A DNA stretch of 37,995 bases from Nitrospinota bacterium (GTDB taxonomy: Bacteria; UBA8248): positions 1 to 37,995 of the forward strand of contig JAPOYD010000081.1 of assembly GCA_026706735.1 (NCBI GenBank), written 5' to 3'. The notes beneath the pieces were generated by a model, which had not been told where the DNA came from, did no database searches, and worked only from the letters and a program-made list of their open reading frames with translations. The translations under genes were made by a program, and so were the position numbers. Shown one piece after another: positions 24,980 to 34,754 of the stretch. The stretch's first letter is position 1; each line of letters opens with the position of its first letter.

Positions 24980-27001
24980 TCAGCGGAAAAGGTACGCGCT
25001 CAGCATCACGAAGATGCCCAACAGCATCACGAAAAGATAATTCTGAACCATCCCGGATTGCAGGTATTTGAATACCTGGGAGAAAAAGCGGATGAAGCTC
25101 GCCGTGCCGTTCACCGCGCCGTCCACCGTCCGAAGGTCGAATATGCCCGAGAAGCGGCTCGACACGACGGTGATGAGCGAACTGCCGTTCACAGCACCAT
25201 CCACCACCTTCGCATCGAAGGTCCACAGGCCGCGCATGAGCTTGTATGTCGGTTCGACGATGCAGGCCTGATAAATCTCGTCGATATAGTATTTCTCGAG
25301 AAGCAGACGATATATGCCCGTAAAACGCTCGTACAGGCGACCCGGCGCATCGGTGTCTTTGACGTACATGTACCACGCCAGGGCGATGCCGCCCAAGGCG
25401 ACGGCGATGGCCAGGATGATCAGGAACACCACCGCCGGCCCGCTGTGCCCGCCGCCGGCCGCGGCGTTCATCAGGTGCACGCCCTGGTCCATGGCGTGGC
25501 CGCCCGCCGGCACCTTCGCCAGCGAGGGGGCGAGGAAGCGGTGTATCCAGCCGGCCTCGGGCGGGAAGCCGGGAATCACGCCGCCGATGACGCTCAGGAC
25601 CGCCAGGATGACGAGCGGAACCGTCATCGTAGCGGGCGATTCGTGAATGTACTCGCGGGCGTGATGGTCGACGCGCATCTCTCCGTGAAACGTCATGAAG
25701 ATGAGCCGGAACATGTAGAAGGCCGTCATGAAGGCCGCAACGGTGCCCATGATCCAGACCGTATAGTGTCCCGTGAAGAAGGCGTTCGCCAGAATCTCGT
25801 CCTTGCTCCAGAAGCCCGCCAGCGGCGGCACGCCCGCGATGGCGACCGCGCCGATCAGGAACGTCCAGTACGTGATGGGCATCTTGTCCTTCAGGCCCCC
25901 CATGTAGCGCATGTCCTGCTGCTGTTCCTCGGGCGCGTGGTGAAGCGCGTGGATGACGCTGCCGCTGCCCAGAAAGAGCAGGCCCTTGAAGAAGGCGTGG
26001 GTCATCAGGTGGAAGATGCCGGCCGTGAAGGCGCCCACGCCCAGCGCCATGAACATGAAGCCGAGCTGGCTCACCGTGCTGTAGGCGAGCACGCGCTTGA
26101 TGTCGTTTTGCACCAGGCCGATGCTCGCGGCGAAAAGGCCCGTGAGCGCGCCGACGACCGCGATGACGCTCATCGCGTCCGGCCCCATGACGTAGATGGG
26201 GCTCGTGCGCGCAACCATGTAGACGCCCGCCGTCACCATGGTGGCGGCGTGGATGAGGGCGCTCACCGGCGTCGGGCCTTCCATGGCGTCGGGCAGCCAG
26301 ACGTAGAGCGGAATCTGCGCGCTCTTGCCGATGGCGCCGACGAACAGCAGAAGACCGACGGCCGACGCCATCGCCGCGCTCATCTCGGGCGCCGCCTTGA
26401 AGACCTCCGTGTAGGTGAGGCTGCCGGTCAGCGTCCAGATGAGGAACATGCCGAGCAGAAAGCCCGCGTCGCCGATGCGGTTGACAATGAACGCCTTCTT
26501 GCCCGCGTCGGACGCGGATTGCTTCTCGTACCAGAAGCCGATGAGCAGATAGCTGCAAAGGCCCACGCCCTCCCAGCCGACGAACATGACGAGATAGTTG
26601 TCGCCCAGCACGAGGAGGAACATCGAGAGCATGAACAGGTTGAGGTAGGTGAAAAAGCGCGGGTAGCCCGGGTCCCCGTGCATGTAGCCCACGGCGTAGA
26701 CGTGCACCAGAAAGCCCACGCCCGCGACCACCAACAGCATGATGGTGCTGAGCGGATCGATGAGGAAACTCATCGACGCGCTGAAGCTGCCCGCTTCCAC
26801 CCAGGTCCAAAGCGGCACGGTGTGGCTGCCGCCCGCGCCGAAGATCATCTCAAACGCAATGCCCAGCACTACGAGAAACGACAAGCCCGCCATGACGGAA
26901 GCGATGGGGCCCGCCTTCTCGCCCACCTGCTTTCCGAACAATCCGTTGATCAGAACCCCGATCACCGGAAAAACGGGAATGAGCCAAGCCAGTTCGATCA
27001 T
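24980..27001 (-). CDS. nuoL: NADH-quinone oxidoreductase subunit L (cluster B copy)
   Basis: A 673-residue distal antiporter-like subunit of complex I. Visible marks are E144 in FVGWEGVGLCSY, GKSAQIPLYVWLPDAMEGPTPVSALIH, HAATMVTAGVYMVAR, and a long C-terminal region ending with the LQSG.VQNYL segment of the lateral helix and final transmembrane helix, so the piston arm is complete. AGGGG precedes the ATG at 27001. It is longer than the paralogue at 34755-36659 (634 residues), mostly in the loop before the lateral helix. Confidence 0.96.
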   Translation of the reverse strand: MIELAWLIPVFPVIGVLINGLFGKQVGEKAGPIASVMAGLSFLVVLGIAFEMIFGAGGSHTVPLWTWVEAGSFSASMSFLIDPLSTIMLLVVAGVGFLVHVYAVGYMHGDPGYPRFFTYLNLFMLSMFLLVLGDNYLVMFVGWEGVGLCSYLLIGFWYEKQSASDAGKKAFIVNRIGDAGFLLGMFLIWTLTGSLTYTEVFKAAPEMSAAMASAVGLLLFVGAIGKSAQIPLYVWLPDAMEGPTPVSALIHAATMVTAGVYMVARTSPIYVMGPDAMSVIAVVGALTGLFAASIGLVQNDIKRVLAYSTVSQLGFMFMALGVGAFTAGIFHLMTHAFFKGLLFLGSGSVIHALHHAPEEQQQDMRYMGGLKDKMPITYWTFLIGAVAIAGVPPLAGFWSKDEILANAFFTGHYTVWIMGTVAAFMTAFYMFRLIFMTFHGEMRVDHHAREYIHESPATMTVPLVILAVLSVIGGVIPGFPPEAGWIHRFLAPSLAKVPAGGHAMDQGVHLMNAAAGGGHSGPAVVFLIILAIAVALGGIALAWYMYVKDTDAPGRLYERFTGIYRLLLEKYYIDEIYQACIVEPTYKLMRGLWTFDAKVVDGAVNGSSLITVVSSRFSGIFDLRTVDGAVNGTASFIRFFSQVFKYLQSGMVQNYLFVMLLGIFVMLSAYLFR

Positions 27002-27008
27002 GATTCCC

Positions 27009-27311
27009 CTACCACTTCAAAAGGTTGACTTCGTCCACGTTGACCATCGTGCGGTCGCGGTTGAGCGCAATGAGAATCGCAAGTCCCACGGCCGCCTCGC
27101 ACGCCGCCACGGTGATGACGAAGATGCCGAACACCTGGCCCGTCATGTCCGCCAGATGGCGCGAGAAGCCCACGAAGGTCACGTTCACGGCGTTGAGCAT
27201 CAATTCGATGGACAACAGGATGATGATGGCGTTGCGGCGCATCAGAACGCCTGCCGCGCCGATGAGGAACAAGATGGCGCCCAGAACGAGAAAATGAGTC
27301 ATCGGTATCAT
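27009..27311 (-). CDS. nuoK: NADH-quinone oxidoreductase subunit K (cluster B copy)
   Basis: A 100-residue, three-helix membrane subunit. The two conserved membrane glutamates needed for proton transfer are E36 (LLSIELMLN) and E72 ([12 protein letters not shown]). The ATG at 27311 is taken as start; an ATG three codons later is equally possible. It lies 7 bp before nuoL and 19 bp after nuoJ. Confidence 0.96.
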   Translation of the reverse strand: MIPMTHFLVLGAILFLIGAAGVLMRRNAIIILLSIELMLNAVNVTFVGFSRHLADMTGQVFGIFVITVAACEAAVGLAILIALNRDRTMVNVDEVNLLKW

Positions 27312-27330
27312 CGCGTGTTCTCTCTTTCCT

Positions 27331-27840
27331 CTATCTCTCTATCGTGCGCTTCGCCAGGACGATGGCGCCGATCATCGCGGCCAGCAGAAGGACGGAGGCC
27401 ACCTCGAAGGGGAACAGGAATTTCGTGTACAAGACCGCGCCCAGCGCCTCGACGTTGCCCGGCGTGGCTCCCAGGGACCACTCCCACTGCTTGGGCGCCG
27501 CGAACTCCACCTCCCCCAGCACGGCCCATATTTCGAGGCCCAGAAGCACGGCCGCCACGAACACCACGACGCCCTGTCGGTGCCACTGCCGCATCCGCAC
27601 GGCGACTTCCACGTTCATCAACATGATCGAGAACAGGTAGAGCACCATGATGCCGCCCGCGTAGAGCAGAATCTGCACCGCCGCCAGGAACTCCGCTCCC
27701 GCCAGTACGAAGACGCCGGCGAGGAAGAAGAACGTCAGCACCAGCAGCAGGGCCGCGTGAATCACGTTCGCGCGCGTAACCATCAGCAGGGAGGTGAGGA
27801 TCATCCCGCCCGCGAACATATAAAAGAAATAGATTTCCAC
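27331..27840 (-). CDS. nuoJ: NADH-quinone oxidoreductase subunit J (cluster B copy)
   Basis: A 169-residue membrane subunit with five helices. The segment [21 protein letters not shown] and the following [22 protein letters not shown] (quoted by position, about residues 22-70) carry the pi-bulge helix typical of NuoJ. A GTG at 27840 with GGGAG before it is taken as start; an ATG at 27819 is possible. It starts 17 bp past nuoH: the nuoI normally found between H and J is absent here. Confidence 0.9.
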   Translation of the reverse strand: MEIYFFYMFAGGMILTSLLMVTRANVIHAALLLVLTFFFLAGVFVLAGAEFLAAVQILLYAGGIMVLYLFSIMLMNVEVAVRMRQWHRQGVVVFVAAVLLGLEIWAVLGEVEFAAPKQWEWSLGATPGNVEALGAVLYTKFLFPFEVASVLLLAAMIGAIVLAKRTIER

Positions 27841-27857
27841 CCTGCGTCTCCCGTGCG

Positions 27858-28829
27858 TTACAAGAACAGGTACTTCAGGAATCCGGTCAGGAAAATGTTG
27901 AGCATCACGAGCGGGAACATGAACTTCCAGCCCACGCGCATCAGCTGGTCGTAGCGATAGCGCGGCAGCGTCGCCCGCAGCCATATGAAGACGAACATGA
28001 ACACGGAGAGCTTCAAGACGTACCATACGAAGCCGGGAAGCGGAATGAAATCCGGCCCCTCCCATCCGCCGAAGAAGAGCACGATGCCTATCGTCGATAT
28101 GACCATCATGCTGGCGTATTCCGCCAGGAAGAAGAACGCGAACTTCATCCCGCTGTATTCCGTGTGAAAACCCGCCACGAGTTCGGTTTCCGCCTCGGGC
28201 AAATCGAAGGGCGCGCGGTTCGTCTCGGCCAGCGCGGCGACAAAGAAGACGATGAACGCCACGGGCTGGTAGAACACGAACCACACGTCGCGCTGCGCGT
28301 GCACGATCTCCTGTAAGTTCAAGGAACCGGCGAGCATCAGCGGCCCGATGACGGAGAAGCCCAGGAATATCTCGTAGCTCAGCATCTGCGCCGCGCTCCT
28401 GAGCGCGCCCAGAAGCGAGTATTTGCTGTTCGAGGCCCAGCCCGCCATCACCACGCCGAACACGCCGAGCGAACTGATCGCCAGGACGAAGAACAGCCCG
28501 ATGTTGATTTGCGTGATGTAGAACGTCGCGCTGAAGGGCAGCACCGCATAGACGACCAGGGCGGGCACCAGCACCATCACGGGCGCCAGGACGAACACGA
28601 CCCGGTCCGCCTTGTCGGGAACGATGTCTTCCTTGAGGAACAGCTTCAGTCCGTCCGCAATCGGCTGGAGAAGGCCGTGCCAGCCCACGCGCATGGGTCC
28701 CAGGCGCAACTGGGCGTGGGCGATCACCTTCCGCTCGACGTAGATCAGATACGCCACCACGAGCTGCACCACGTTGACTACGATGAATATCTTTATCGCG
28801 GCGACCGCGACTTCAAGCGCCATGTCCAA
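27858..28829 (-). CDS. nuoH: NADH-quinone oxidoreductase subunit H
   Basis: A 323-residue membrane subunit that forms the quinone chamber with NuoB and NuoD. It shows [36 protein letters not shown] and [24 protein letters not shown] (in parts), all quinone-site loop sequences. The TTG at 28829 is preferred because AAGGAG is 8 nt before it, while the ATG two codons later would be 14 nt away. The ribosome site overlaps the nuoD stop. It is the only nuoH in the window. Confidence 0.95.
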   Translation of the reverse strand: MDMALEVAVAAIKIFIVVNVVQLVVAYLIYVERKVIAHAQLRLGPMRVGWHGLLQPIADGLKLFLKEDIVPDKADRVVFVLAPVMVLVPALVVYAVLPFSATFYITQINIGLFFVLAISSLGVFGVVMAGWASNSKYSLLGALRSAAQMLSYEIFLGFSVIGPLMLAGSLNLQEIVHAQRDVWFVFYQPVAFIVFFVAALAETNRAPFDLPEAETELVAGFHTEYSGMKFAFFFLAEYASMMVISTIGIVLFFGGWEGPDFIPLPGFVWYVLKLSVFMFVFIWLRATLPRYRYDQLMRVGWKFMFPLVMLNIFLTGFLKYLFL

Positions 28830-28841
28830 CGAAGCTACTCC

Positions 28842-29984
28842 TTACCGATCACACTCGCCCAACACGATGTCGATGCTTCCGATAATGGCCACCACGTCCG
28901 CGACCAACTGCCCGACGCACAGCTTCTTCAGCCCGCCCAGGTTGATGAATGAGGGCGGGCGGATGCGGACGCGATAGGGCGTCGTCGTCCCATCGCTTAC
29001 GATGTAAAAGCCGAACTCGCCCTTGGGGTTTTCGATGCTGTGGTATATCTCGCCCTCGGGGGGCTTGATGGTTCGCGGCGTCTTGCAGCTCGCCGGTCCG
29101 CCGGGAAGCTGCTCCAGGCACTGCTGGATGATGTAGGTGCTCTGGCGCAACTCCTCGATGCGCACCAGATAGCGATCGTAAATGTCGCCGTTCTCGCCGA
29201 TCGGCACGACGAAATCGAGATAGGGATACGCCGCGTAGGGCTTGGCGCGCCTCAGGTCCCATTTCACGCCGCTGCCCCGGATGATCGGGCCCGTGAGGCC
29301 CAAATCCATCGCGTCCTCGGCGGAGATGATGCCCACATCGCGCGTTCTCTGCAGCCAGATGCGGTTGTTGGTGAGCAGCGTCTCGTAATCGTCTACCCGG
29401 CTCGGGAAAATGTCGACGAACTCCTGCGTGAGCTGCAGGAACTTCTCCGGCACGTCCTCGTGCAGGCCACCCAGGCGGAAGGCGTTCACCGTGAGGCGGC
29501 CGCCGAACGCCGTCTCGAAGAGATCGAGCACCATCTCGCGCTCTCTGAAGCACCACAGGAACACCGTCATCGCCCCGATGTCCAGGGCGTGCGTGGCGAG
29601 CCAGAGCAGATGGCTGGCGATGCGGGAGAGCTCTCCCACCATCGAGCGGATGTACTGCGCCCGCATGGGGATCTCCCAATCGAAGAATTTCTCCACCGCC
29701 GTGACCCAAGCGAGATTGTTCGAGGGAGCGGCGATGTAGTCGAGGCGGTCCGTATAGGGGATGAACATCGTGTAGTTGATGTTTTCGCCGATCTTCTCGG
29801 TGCCGCGGTGCAGGTAGCCGATGTCGCAGTCGAGATCGTTCACCGTCTCGCCGTCGAGCTTCAGGATCACCCGGAGCACCCCGTGCGTGCTCGGGTGCTG
29901 GGGACCCATGTTGATCACGAGTTCTTCGGTCCCGTGCAGGGTGCTCTGCTGATCTATACGAGACACGTTCGCTACGCCGACCAT
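28842..29984 (-). CDS. nuoD: NADH-quinone oxidoreductase subunit D
   Basis: A 380-residue peripheral-arm subunit (49-kDa homologue) that forms the quinone head-group site. H30 and H34 in GPQHPSTHG are the conserved histidines. LHRGTEK, the ALDIGAMTVFLW helix and the C-terminal RIRPPSFINL with DIVLGECDR are all in place. AAGGAATAAGGA lies before the ATG at 29984. It is separate from nuoC, 29 bp downstream of it, unlike the fused NuoCD of E. coli. Confidence 0.97.
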   Translation of the reverse strand: MVGVANVSRIDQQSTLHGTEELVINMGPQHPSTHGVLRVILKLDGETVNDLDCDIGYLHRGTEKIGENINYTMFIPYTDRLDYIAAPSNNLAWVTAVEKFFDWEIPMRAQYIRSMVGELSRIASHLLWLATHALDIGAMTVFLWCFREREMVLDLFETAFGGRLTVNAFRLGGLHEDVPEKFLQLTQEFVDIFPSRVDDYETLLTNNRIWLQRTRDVGIISAEDAMDLGLTGPIIRGSGVKWDLRRAKPYAAYPYLDFVVPIGENGDIYDRYLVRIEELRQSTYIIQQCLEQLPGGPASCKTPRTIKPPEGEIYHSIENPKGEFGFYIVSDGTTTPYRVRIRPPSFINLGGLKKLCVGQLVADVVAIIGSIDIVLGECDR

Positions 29985-30013
29985 ATCCTTATTCCTTCAA
30001 AAGGTACGCCGCT

Positions 30014-30616
30014 CTAATCGCCGATTTCCTTGCGTTTCGGCTTGGTGTAAATCCGCTCTCCCCTGCCCTCGAGCGGATAGTCCTTCCGCATCGGATGGCT
30101 GCCCCAGTTGTCGGGCAGAAGTATCCGCCTGAGATCCGGATGGTCCTCGAACTCAATACCGAACAAATCGTACACCTCGCGCTCCATCCAGTCCGCGCTG
30201 CTCCACACGCCCGAAACCGTAGGCATGGACTGGCCTTCCTTGATCCGCACCTTGAGGCGCAGCCTGCGGTTATGCTCGAAACTATAGAGGTGGTAGAGCA
30301 CTTCGAGGGGATTTTCGGCCTCAGGGTAATGCGCCGCCGTCAAATCGGTGAGGAGCTTGAAGAGCGAATCGCCGTGATCGCGCAGATGCGTGGACACGGC
30401 GACGATGGAATCGACGTCCAAGACGAACGTCGCCTCGTCCTCATCGTCCTCATATGCGCTCTGCTCCAGGACGGCGCCCGGAAACGCCGACTCCACCACC
30501 TCCTTCAAATCCTCGCCGGGCGGGGTCTTTACGGCTTCGGCAACCTCATCGGCGGATTCCTCGGAATCGGGCGCGCCGTTCGTTTCTTCGCTGTTTTCCA
30601 CTGCTTCGTCGGACAT
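30014..30616 (-). CDS. nuoC: NADH-quinone oxidoreductase subunit C
   Basis: A 200-residue peripheral-arm subunit (30-kDa homologue). The core signature is EREVYDLFGIEFEDHPDLRRILLP followed by GSHPMRKDYPLEG, quoted by parts. The first ~40 residues are extremely acidic and serine-rich, an extension not needed for the fold. AAGGA precedes the ATG at 30616, and no later in-frame start has a comparable site, so the acidic extension is probably real. It follows nuoB by 26 bp. Confidence 0.95.
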   Translation of the reverse strand: MSDEAVENSEETNGAPDSEESADEVAEAVKTPPGEDLKEVVESAFPGAVLEQSAYEDDEDEATFVLDVDSIVAVSTHLRDHGDSLFKLLTDLTAAHYPEAENPLEVLYHLYSFEHNRRLRLKVRIKEGQSMPTVSGVWSSADWMEREVYDLFGIEFEDHPDLRRILLPDNWGSHPMRKDYPLEGRGERIYTKPKRKEIGD

Positions 30617-30642
30617 CTTCTTTCCTTGTGCGCCGCAGGCTC

Positions 30643-31119
30643 TTACCGGCGGATGTATTTTTCCTGTTCAATTTTTTTCTGAAGCTGCATGACGCCCCAC
30701 ATCAAGGACTCGGGCCTGGGCGGGCAACCCGGAACGTAGACGTCCACCGGGATGATTTCATCCACTCCCTGCATCACCGCATAGTTTGCGTACGGGCCGC
30801 CGCAGGTGGCGCAGTTGCCCATCGCGATCACCCAGCGCGGCTCGGGCATCTGGTCGTAGACCTTGCGAATCGCGTCCCCCATCTTGTGGGTGACGGTGCC
30901 CGCCACGATGATCACGTCGGACTGGCGCGGCGTGGCGCGGAAGATCACGCCGAAACGGTCGAAATCGTAGCGCGCCGCGCCCGAGGCCATCATCTCGATG
31001 GCGCAGCACGCCAGGCCGAAGGTCATCGGCCAAAGCGCGCTTTTTCTCGCCCAGGCGACCAGGCTGTCGACTTTCGACGTGATGAAGTTGTCGCTGAACT
31101 TGCCCTCGACTATGCCCAC
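30643..31119 (-). CDS. nuoB: NADH-quinone oxidoreductase subunit B
   Basis: A 158-residue subunit that holds iron-sulfur cluster N2, the last electron donor to quinone. The four ligands are C38 and C39 ([10 protein letters not shown]), C103 ([10 protein letters not shown]) and C132 (PGCPPRPE). A GTG at 31119 with AGGAG 9 nt upstream is the start; it overlaps the end of nuoA by 10 nt. A longer frame upstream overlaps nuoA and is not coding. Confidence 0.96.
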   Translation of the reverse strand: MGIVEGKFSDNFITSKVDSLVAWARKSALWPMTFGLACCAIEMMASGAARYDFDRFGVIFRATPRQSDVIIVAGTVTHKMGDAIRKVYDQMPEPRWVIAMGNCATCGGPYANYAVMQGVDEIIPVDVYVPGCPPRPESLMWGVMQLQKKIEQEKYIRR

Positions 31120-31511
31120 TCCAACGCTCCTTTCCGCCAAGCGTAGAAATATCCCACCAACAGGATGGCGATGAACAGCATCATCTCGATGAATCCGAAC
31201 AGCCCGAGGGCGTCGTAGCGAACCGCCCAGGGGAAGAGGAACAGGGCTTCCACGTCGAACAGCAGGAACAGGATGCCCAGCAGGTAAAACCGGATGGAAA
31301 AGCGCTCGTGCGCCTCCATGAGGGGGGGCATGCCGCACTCATAGGGGGAGTTCTTCTCGGGGTCCGGGTTATTCGGGCGGATGATGAACGCGAAGATCAG
31401 AATGCTCGCGGCGAGCGCGGCCGCCATGAGCGTGATCAGGAAGATGGGGATGTAGGGATTGATGACCTGATAATCCCTGAAAAATGCGCCGACAACCTCC
31501 ACCGGATCCAT
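31110..31511 (-). CDS. nuoA: NADH-quinone oxidoreductase subunit A
   Basis: A 133-residue, three-helix membrane subunit at the heel of complex I. The quinone-channel loop [10 protein letters not shown], then [26 protein letters not shown] (quoted in part), identify it. The ATG at 31511 has only a weak GGGGG site before it. It opens cluster B, 169 bp after the end of the preceding nuoN, so a separate promoter may exist in that gap. Confidence 0.96.
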   Translation of the reverse strand: MDPVEVVGAFFRDYQVINPYIPIFLITLMAAALAASILIFAFIIRPNNPDPEKNSPYECGMPPLMEAHERFSIRFYLLGILFLLFDVEALFLFPWAVRYDALGLFGFIEMMLFIAILLVGYFYAWRKGALEWA

Positions 31512-31632
31512 GCGTGAACCCCCACAAAAACTGCCAACCGCCAGGGTGATGAAAATGCGCCGCCCTCAATGTTGCCGCAAGGCGGGCATTCCCCTCGAAA
31601 ACCCCTGGAACAAAAGCCTGAAATCGAACGAA

Positions 31633-31656
31633 CCGCCATGACTTATATCATGGCGG
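31633..31656. repeat. perfect 9-bp hairpin between the two nuo clusters
   Basis: CCGCCATGA (31633-31641) pairs with TCATGGCGG (31648-31656), with a 6-nt loop. It lies in the 169-bp gap between the end of cluster A (nuoN) and nuoA. Both directions lack a U-run. It could be a weak terminator for cluster A, a protein binding site, or an mRNA processing site. Confidence 0.6.
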
Positions 31657-31680
31657 CAACCGAAAAACCAACCCCTGAGG

Positions 31681-33159
31681 TCAATTAAAAAAGACTGTGG
31701 AGCGATGGGCGAAATCCAGCACCGAGGAGGGGAAAATTCCCAGCTGCAGAGTACTCGCGACGGCGAGCGTGAGCGCCGCGGCCGCATAGGACCAGCCCGG
31801 ATGCGGAGCGCGCCTCACCTCACCGCCCTGTGGTTCGCGCATGTACATCACCACGACGAGCCGCAGGTAATAATACACGGCCACCACGCTGTTGAGCACC
31901 GCTATCACGGTCAGCCAGACGTACCCGCCGTTCAGCGCCGCGCTGAACACGTGGAATTTCGCCACGAAACCTCCGGTGGGCGGAAGCCCCGAGAGCGACA
32001 CCATGAACACGGCCATCGCCGCCGCAAGACCTGGCCGGAAAGAGGCCAGACCCGCGAGATTGTCCAGCTTCGTGCTCCCGTCCTCGCGCATGTTCGAGAT
32101 GAGGATGAGCACGCAGAAAGCGCCCATGTTCATGAAAACGTAGACGAGCATGTAGTACAGGAACCCGCTCGTGGCCAGTTCCGCGCTCGAGCGTGAGGCC
32201 ACGAGCGCGACCATCAGATAGCCGGCGTGGGCGATGCTCGAATAGGCGAGCATCCGCTTCACGCAGGTTTGCCAGATGGCGATGAGGTTCGCCAGGCTCA
32301 TCGTGAGGACGGCCATCACCCACAAAACCGCATCGAAACTCCCGCCGGCGTCGCCCGCGGAGAGAAAAACCCGGAAAAACGCGGCGAAAGCCGCCGCCTT
32401 CGGCCCCACGGACATGAACGCCGTCACCGCGGTGGGCGCGCCCTCGTATACGTCCGGCGTCCACATGTAGAACGGCGCGGCCGCCACCTTGAAGCCTAGG
32501 CCCACCACCATGAAGCCCAGACCCATCAGAAAGGCCGCCCCTCGCGAGGCGGGATTCTCGTGAAGCCGCGTCGCTATCTCGATCAGGTCGACCGAGCCGG
32601 TCGCGCCATAGACGAGCGCCATGCCGTAGAGCAGAAAGCCCGAGGCGAACGAACCGAGCAGAAAGTATTTGAGCGACGCCTCGTTGCCCTCGGGCCGCGC
32701 GCGCAAATAACCCGCCAGGACGTAGAGCGACAGGGAGAACACCTCGAGACCCACGAAGATCATCAGCAGGTTCCGCGTCGCCGCCATGAGCATCATGCCT
32801 GAGGTGGCGAAGAGGATGAGGCCGAAATACTCGCCCGCCGGCGTATCGTCCAGCTCCCGCTGGGCCGCGGCGATGAGCACAGCGAATATGCTCGCGAACA
32901 GGATGACGACGTAGAGGAACTGCGTGAACCCGTCGAAGAGGTACATGCCGCCGAACGACGCGGCCAGACCCGGCAGCGCGCGCGCGCCGAGCGTCACGCC
33001 CAGGGCGGCGGCAAGCGTCAACAACGAGATGATGATGATGACGGAGCGCTCCCCCCTGGCGAGAAAAGCGTCCCACATCAACACCAGCACTGCCCCGCAC
33101 ACCGGCAGGATCACCGGCAGCAGGTATCCCCAATGGATCGTAGGATAAACGATATCCAA
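31681..33159 (-). CDS. nuoN: NADH-quinone oxidoreductase subunit N (cluster A copy)
   Basis: A 492-residue homologue of the NuoN at 21868-23373. Shared marks include GLEVFSLSLYVLAGYLR, LKYFLLGSFASG, APFYMWTPDVYEGAPT and KRMLAYSSIAHAGY. The start is a TTG at 33159, with GAGGTG upstream that overlaps the end of nuoM. The frame is full length. It closes cluster A. Confidence 0.94.
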   Translation of the reverse strand: MDIVYPTIHWGYLLPVILPVCGAVLVLMWDAFLARGERSVIIIISLLTLAAALGVTLGARALPGLAASFGGMYLFDGFTQFLYVVILFASIFAVLIAAAQRELDDTPAGEYFGLILFATSGMMLMAATRNLLMIFVGLEVFSLSLYVLAGYLRARPEGNEASLKYFLLGSFASGFLLYGMALVYGATGSVDLIEIATRLHENPASRGAAFLMGLGFMVVGLGFKVAAAPFYMWTPDVYEGAPTAVTAFMSVGPKAAAFAAFFRVFLSAGDAGGSFDAVLWVMAVLTMSLANLIAIWQTCVKRMLAYSSIAHAGYLMVALVASRSSAELATSGFLYYMLVYVFMNMGAFCVLILISNMREDGSTKLDNLAGLASFRPGLAAAMAVFMVSLSGLPPTGGFVAKFHVFSAALNGGYVWLTVIAVLNSVVAVYYYLRLVVVMYMREPQGGEVRRAPHPGWSYAAAALTLAVASTLQLGIFPSSVLDFAHRSTVFFN

Positions 33160-33161
33160 AG

Positions 33162-34718
33162 CTATTTCACCTCGACTCTTTGCGCATAGGCGAGCGCGCT
33201 CTTTCGCAATTTCCGCTCAGGCGCTTTCTCCACGCGCAGCACCCGCCGGTTCACCTGCGAGAGCCATACCTTGGCTGAGGGCTCGATTCGCTCGAACAGC
33301 GGCTTGGGATAAAGCCCGATCCAGAACATGAGGGCCACCATGGGCAGCATGACGAGCCACTCGCGCCTGTTCATGTCGGCGAGCCCCAGGTTCGCCCGCA
33401 CGCTCACCTCGCCGAACAGGACGCGCTGGAGCATCCAGAGCATGTAGACCGCCGAGAGAACCACGCCGGTGGCCGCGAATACGGCGAACCAGGCGTTGCG
33501 CTCGAACGCGCCCAGCAGAATCGTGAACTCGCCCACGAACCCGTTCAGTCCCGGAAGGCCGATGCTGCTCAGCGCCGTGATGATGAAAAACGTCGAAAAG
33601 ACAGGCATCACCCGGAGCAGCCCGCCGAACTCCTCGATTTCCCTTGTGTGCCGCCTCGAATAGATGAAGCCCACGATCAGGAAGAGCGCCCCGCTGCTGA
33701 TGCCGTGGTTCACCATCTGTATAACGCTCCCCGAAGCGCCCAGAAGGTTGAAGGAAAAAAGCCCCAGCATCACGAACCCCAGGTGACTCACCGAGGAGTA
33801 GGCCACCAGCTTTTTCACGTCGGTCTGCACCATGGCCATGAGCGCGCCGTAGATGATCCCCACCAGCGCCAGGCAGATGATGAGAAACGCGAACTCGCGC
33901 GCCGCCGTCGGGAACAGCGGCATCGCCAGCCTCATGAAGCCGTATGTGCCCATCTTCAGGAGGACGCCGGCGAGGATGACGCTTCCCGCCGTGGGCGCTT
34001 CCACGTGGGCGTCGGGCAGCCAGGTGTGAAACGGGAAAATCGGCACCTTGATGGCGAAGGATATGGCGAACGCGGCGAACAGCCACGGCTGGAGAGCGGC
34101 GTCCACGGGTTCTCTGAAATGCGCGAGGATGTCGAACGTGCCGACCCCGCTCGCGAAATACAGCCAGATGATCGCCACGAGCATCAGCACGCTTCCGGCC
34201 ATGGTGTAGAGGAAGAACTTTACGGCCGCGTAAATCCGGCGGCTTCCGCCCCAGACCCCGATGATGAGGTACATCGGAATCAGCATTCCTTCCCAGAAGA
34301 CGTAGAACAGGAAGAAATCGAGCGCGAAGAACACGCCGAGCATCCCCGTCTCCAGGAACAGCAGGGACATGTAGTAGAGCCGCGTCTTTTTCCGCACGTC
34401 CTCGAAGGAGAAGAGAATCGCGACGGGCGTCAGGATGGTGGTCAGCATCACGAGCAGCAGGCTGATGCCGTCCACGCCCACTTTGTATGCGATCCCGAAC
34501 CTCGGTATCCAGGCCGCTTCCTCGACGAACTGCATGCCCGCGTAATCGGCCCGGAAGCCCAGGTACATCACGGCCGAAAGGGCGAACGTGGCCAGGGACA
34601 CCGCCAGCGCGAACGCGCGAACGCTTCCGCTTCCCTTCCGCGCGTCCTCGCGCGCGAACAGGAGCAGCAGGCCCCCGAGCATGGGCAGGAACAGTATCGA
34701 GGTGATTATTCCAGGCAT
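33162..34718 (-). CDS. nuoM: NADH-quinone oxidoreductase subunit M (cluster A copy)
   Basis: A 518-residue antiporter-like subunit, paralogue of 23409-24956. E143 (FWEGMLIPMY), FAIKVPIFPFHTWLPDAH, LLKMGTYGF and GLPGLNGFVGEF are all kept, so proton pumping residues are intact. GAGG lies upstream of the ATG at 34718. The stop is 2 bp from the TTG of nuoN. Its sequence differs substantially from the cluster B copy. Confidence 0.95.
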   Translation of the reverse strand: MPGIITSILFLPMLGGLLLLFAREDARKGSGSVRAFALAVSLATFALSAVMYLGFRADYAGMQFVEEAAWIPRFGIAYKVGVDGISLLLVMLTTILTPVAILFSFEDVRKKTRLYYMSLLFLETGMLGVFFALDFFLFYVFWEGMLIPMYLIIGVWGGSRRIYAAVKFFLYTMAGSVLMLVAIIWLYFASGVGTFDILAHFREPVDAALQPWLFAAFAISFAIKVPIFPFHTWLPDAHVEAPTAGSVILAGVLLKMGTYGFMRLAMPLFPTAAREFAFLIICLALVGIIYGALMAMVQTDVKKLVAYSSVSHLGFVMLGLFSFNLLGASGSVIQMVNHGISSGALFLIVGFIYSRRHTREIEEFGGLLRVMPVFSTFFIITALSSIGLPGLNGFVGEFTILLGAFERNAWFAVFAATGVVLSAVYMLWMLQRVLFGEVSVRANLGLADMNRREWLVMLPMVALMFWIGLYPKPLFERIEPSAKVWLSQVNRRVLRVEKAPERKLRKSALAYAQRVEVK

Positions 34719-34754
34719 CCGCCCCTCGCACTCCTCAAAGAATCGAAAGAATCA

